This document shows, in pieces, positions 5,728-7,170 of a DNA stretch of 7,170 nt. Source of the DNA: JBNJEM01 sp051745935 (GTDB lineage Bacteria; Planctomycetota; Planctomycetia; Pirellulales; Pirellulaceae); contig JBNJEM010000414.1 of the NCBI GenBank assembly GCA_051745935.1, positions 1 through 7,170 of the forward strand. The letters run 5' to 3'. The first letter of the stretch is position 1. Every line of letters begins with the position of its first letter. The position numbers were made by a program, and so were the translations under genes. A model generated the notes under the pieces. It was given only the letters and a program-made list of their open reading frames with translations. It searched no databases and was not told the DNA's origin.

Positions 5728-6711
5728 ATGAAGCACAACTCGGCACTTTCCGGCTTTCAGAATGGTTTTATCATTCTTGAACGTACCTTCTCCCAGGACG
5801 ACTCCCGTCCTTCCATCGGCATCGCCAACCTGCACGCCAAGGTCCCTGGTATGGAAGCCAACAAAGACAAAATGCTGCGCGTTTTGGAGGTTTTCAAGGC
5901 CAAGAAAGTGAACGTCGCGATCTTTCCCGAGTTGTGCGTTTCCGGATACTTCTGGCAGGATGAATCGAAGTGTCGGCGTTACATGGATCAAGCGGTCATC
6001 GAGAATCATACAGACTGGGTGGAACAGGAACTCAAGCCTTGTCTCGATAATCACTTGGAATGCATTGTTTTCAACGGTCTCCGCCAAGGGCCGAACAACA
6101 AATACTTCAACACGACCTTCCTTGTCAGCGAGACGCACGACTACACCAATCAGGAAGAGAGTTACGACAAGATATTTCTCCCGCCTCTGGAGGGTGTTTT
6201 TACGAATTCAGGCAAACACGATCGGCTCCTGGCGGAATCGAAATATGGCCGGTTTGGTTTCACCACCTGTTATGACATTATGTTCTCTCATTTGGTTTTG
6301 GAGTATGCGAAGATCGATCAGGTGGATGCGATTATTCAAATCGCTTCCTGGAGATCATTGGGTCGCCGGGATTACCCTGTTATAAACGTGGGCACCGATA
6401 CGTATTACGGCGATCTTTGGAATATGGTCCTGCCGGCGACTGCGGCAACCAATCAGGTCTGGCTCATTGCATGTAATGCCGTAGGCGAACATGGCCTATC
6501 CGGCGCTCATTTTTGGGGCGGCTCCGGTCTCTGGGCGCCTTCAGGCATGAAAATACTGCAAGCTTCGAATATCCACGAAGAGCTGCTGATCATACACAAT
6601 GTCGATATCAAGGGCCAAAGAGCACTTGAAAAAGACGACTTTGATTATGCCTTCGATTTTTCCGCCGTTTATCGGCCCATCGAGGGCAAGCGTGCCTTTA
6701 CGAGGGTATAG
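5728..6711 (+). CDS. carbon-nitrogen hydrolase (nitrilase superfamily)
   Basis: The product has 327 residues and is probably a cytosolic amidase- or nitrilase-type enzyme acting on a non-peptide C-N bond; the substrate is unknown. The triad is complete: Glu68 in FPELCVSGYF, Lys148 in YDKIFLPP, Cys181 in TTCYDIMF, plus the usual second Glu (155) after the Lys motif. The IASW block, TNQVWLIACNAVG and SGLWAPSG match the family's later strands. Length is normal. An upstream GTG at 5647 would add 27 residues that belong to the helix-turn-helix remnant, so I chose ATG 5728, with GAGGG nine bases upstream. GC is low (about 42% at 6241-6360 against 59% at 5041-5160, hand count), pointing to acquisition from elsewhere. 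It is flanked by a broken cassette gene and a CHC2 gene. The subfamily cannot be fixed by eye; CYDIMF in place of the usual CYD-R-FPE suggests a divergent branch. Confidence 0.9.
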   Translation: MKHNSALSGFQNGFIILERTFSQDDSRPSIGIANLHAKVPGMEANKDKMLRVLEVFKAKKVNVAIFPELCVSGYFWQDESKCRRYMDQAVIENHTDWVEQELKPCLDNHLECIVFNGLRQGPNNKYFNTTFLVSETHDYTNQEESYDKIFLPPLEGVFTNSGKHDRLLAESKYGRFGFTTCYDIMFSHLVLEYAKIDQVDAIIQIASWRSLGRRDYPVINVGTDTYYGDLWNMVLPATAATNQVWLIACNAVGEHGLSGAHFWGGSGLWAPSGMKILQASNIHEELLIIHNVDIKGQRALEKDDFDYAFDFSAVYRPIEGKRAFTRV

Positions 6712-6867
6712 CCGTTTAGGCCACTGGAAAGAAAAGCCGCCGACCTAGACGACCCCCGGTGCCCGAACTGCCGCGCCAGGATAGCTACGCGATACGAATC
6801 CCTCGAACGAAGACACACAAACTCTGTGTCCTATCCGATGAGAATGCATCACCGAAAGGAGACTTTT
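6712..6867 (+). other. spacer with possible zinc-ribbon remnant
   Basis: These 156 bases have no stop in the frame shared by the nitrilase upstream and the CHC2 gene downstream. They read PLERKAADLDDPRCPNCRAR and on. The CPNC knuckle (6760-6771) preceded by an Asp-rich stretch resembles half of a small zinc ribbon. There is no convincing start, so it is either the remnant of another cassette gene or chance. No terminator for the nitrilase is visible. Confidence 0.25.
6855..6861 (+). promoter_or_regulatory. Shine-Dalgarno AAAGGAG for the CHC2 gene
   Basis: AAAGGAG sits six bases before ATG 6868. It fixes that start and argues that the in-frame coding-like sequence upstream is not part of the same protein. 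Confidence 0.75.
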
Positions 6868-7170
6868 ATGCCCCGTATTGATTTCGGTGTGATTCGCCGA
6901 GAGGTCAGCATGGAACAGGTGTTGAGATTGCCGCGGTTTGAACCCGTTCGTCGCGTGGGAGACCCGCTGCGCGGGCCCTGTCCAATCCATGGAGCGTCGT
7001 CACACACCAGCCGCTCGTTCGCGGCTCACTTGCGCAAGGGACGGTACGACTGTCATACGTGCCACTCCGGCGGCAACCAGCTCGATCTCTGGGCCGCCGC
7101 GCACCGGATGCGTCTGTATGACGCGGCAGTTTTACTTTGCCACACGATCGGCCGCGAGGTACCCTGGGTT
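6868..7170 (+). CDS. CHC2-type zinc-finger protein (DNA primase-like), cut by window end
   Basis: The visible 101 residues begin MPRIDFGVIRREVSMEQVL and contain CPIH (C38, H41), then C62 and C65 in YDCHTCHSGGNQLDLWAA, the C-x2-H...C-x2-C pattern of the primase-type CHC2 zinc finger. In DnaG this domain binds template DNA. Here it is not followed by visible TOPRIM motifs. From memory, planctomycete genomes carry many short stand-alone proteins of this design, about 100-130 residues, near integrases and transposons, so the gene is probably nearly complete at the window edge (last residues REVPWV). The role of the stand-alone form is unknown; nucleic-acid binding is inferred. Composition is GC-rich like the cassette, unlike the nitrilase before it. 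Confidence 0.8.
   Translation, partial: MPRIDFGVIRREVSMEQVLRLPRFEPVRRVGDPLRGPCPIHGASSHTSRSFAAHLRKGRYDCHTCHSGGNQLDLWAAAHRMRLYDAAVLLCHTIGREVPWV

Noticed and set aside
5719..6138. Minus-strand 139-residue frame inside the nitrilase gene
   Set aside because: It is antisense to the conserved catalytic region, so it is a shadow frame.
1..7170. CRISPR array, tRNA or rRNA genes
   Set aside because: No regularly spaced repeat array, tRNA cloverleaf or rRNA-like sequence was seen on either strand.

Overview
The window looks like chromosomal accessory DNA from a planctomycete, probably a Pirellula/Rhodopirellula-type bacterium. This rests on recognised protein styles, not on a marker gene. Three proteins point that way: a zinc-ribbon/membrane/hydrolase/HEAT fusion protein, a Y1-type transposase C-terminus with the LLDWTARL motif, and a CHC2-type zinc-finger protein. 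Short cassette proteins beginning MAWEMS add to this. GC is roughly 55-60% over most of the window and clearly lower in one gene.

Layout. Positions 1-242 hold the C-terminal end of a transposase, followed at once by two hairpins (243-299) and about 350 bases with no convincing gene. Positions 648-3239 (minus strand) carry the one large, certainly intact gene: an 863-residue protein with an N-terminal zinc ribbon, five predicted membrane helices, an alpha/beta-hydrolase domain with a GHSSG nucleophile elbow, and C-terminal HEAT-like repeats. Positions 3240-3849 are gene-free but rich in structure: an 8-bp tandem repeat, a pair of inverted elements built on a 10-bp period, and two short palindromes between them. 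Positions 3850-4116 (minus) may encode a small membrane protein. A 145-bp paired palindromic (REP-like) element occupies 4150-4294 and appears to interrupt a minus-strand reading frame that starts at 4421.

From 4462 to about 5720, on the plus strand, lies a tightly packed run of tiny genes joined by overlapping stops and starts (TGATG at 4789, GTGA at 4913) and good Shine-Dalgarno sites. Nearly every one carries a lesion: a compensated pair of frameshifts, two in-frame amber codons, an apparent internal deletion with a -1 frameshift, and an opal codon inside a helix-turn-helix-like segment. I read this as a decaying accessory operon. Amber readthrough or sequence errors are alternatives that need checking.

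Positions 5728-6711 encode a complete carbon-nitrogen hydrolase (nitrilase superfamily) with an intact Glu-Lys-Cys triad. Its GC is much lower than its neighbours', so it looks like a foreign passenger gene dropped into the cassette. Positions 6868-7170 begin a CHC2 zinc-finger protein that runs off the end of the window. The intact, possibly functional units are the fusion protein, the nitrilase and the CHC2 gene. The small genes between them look like the remains of a planctomycete mobile or accessory module. I cannot show that they form a working system.
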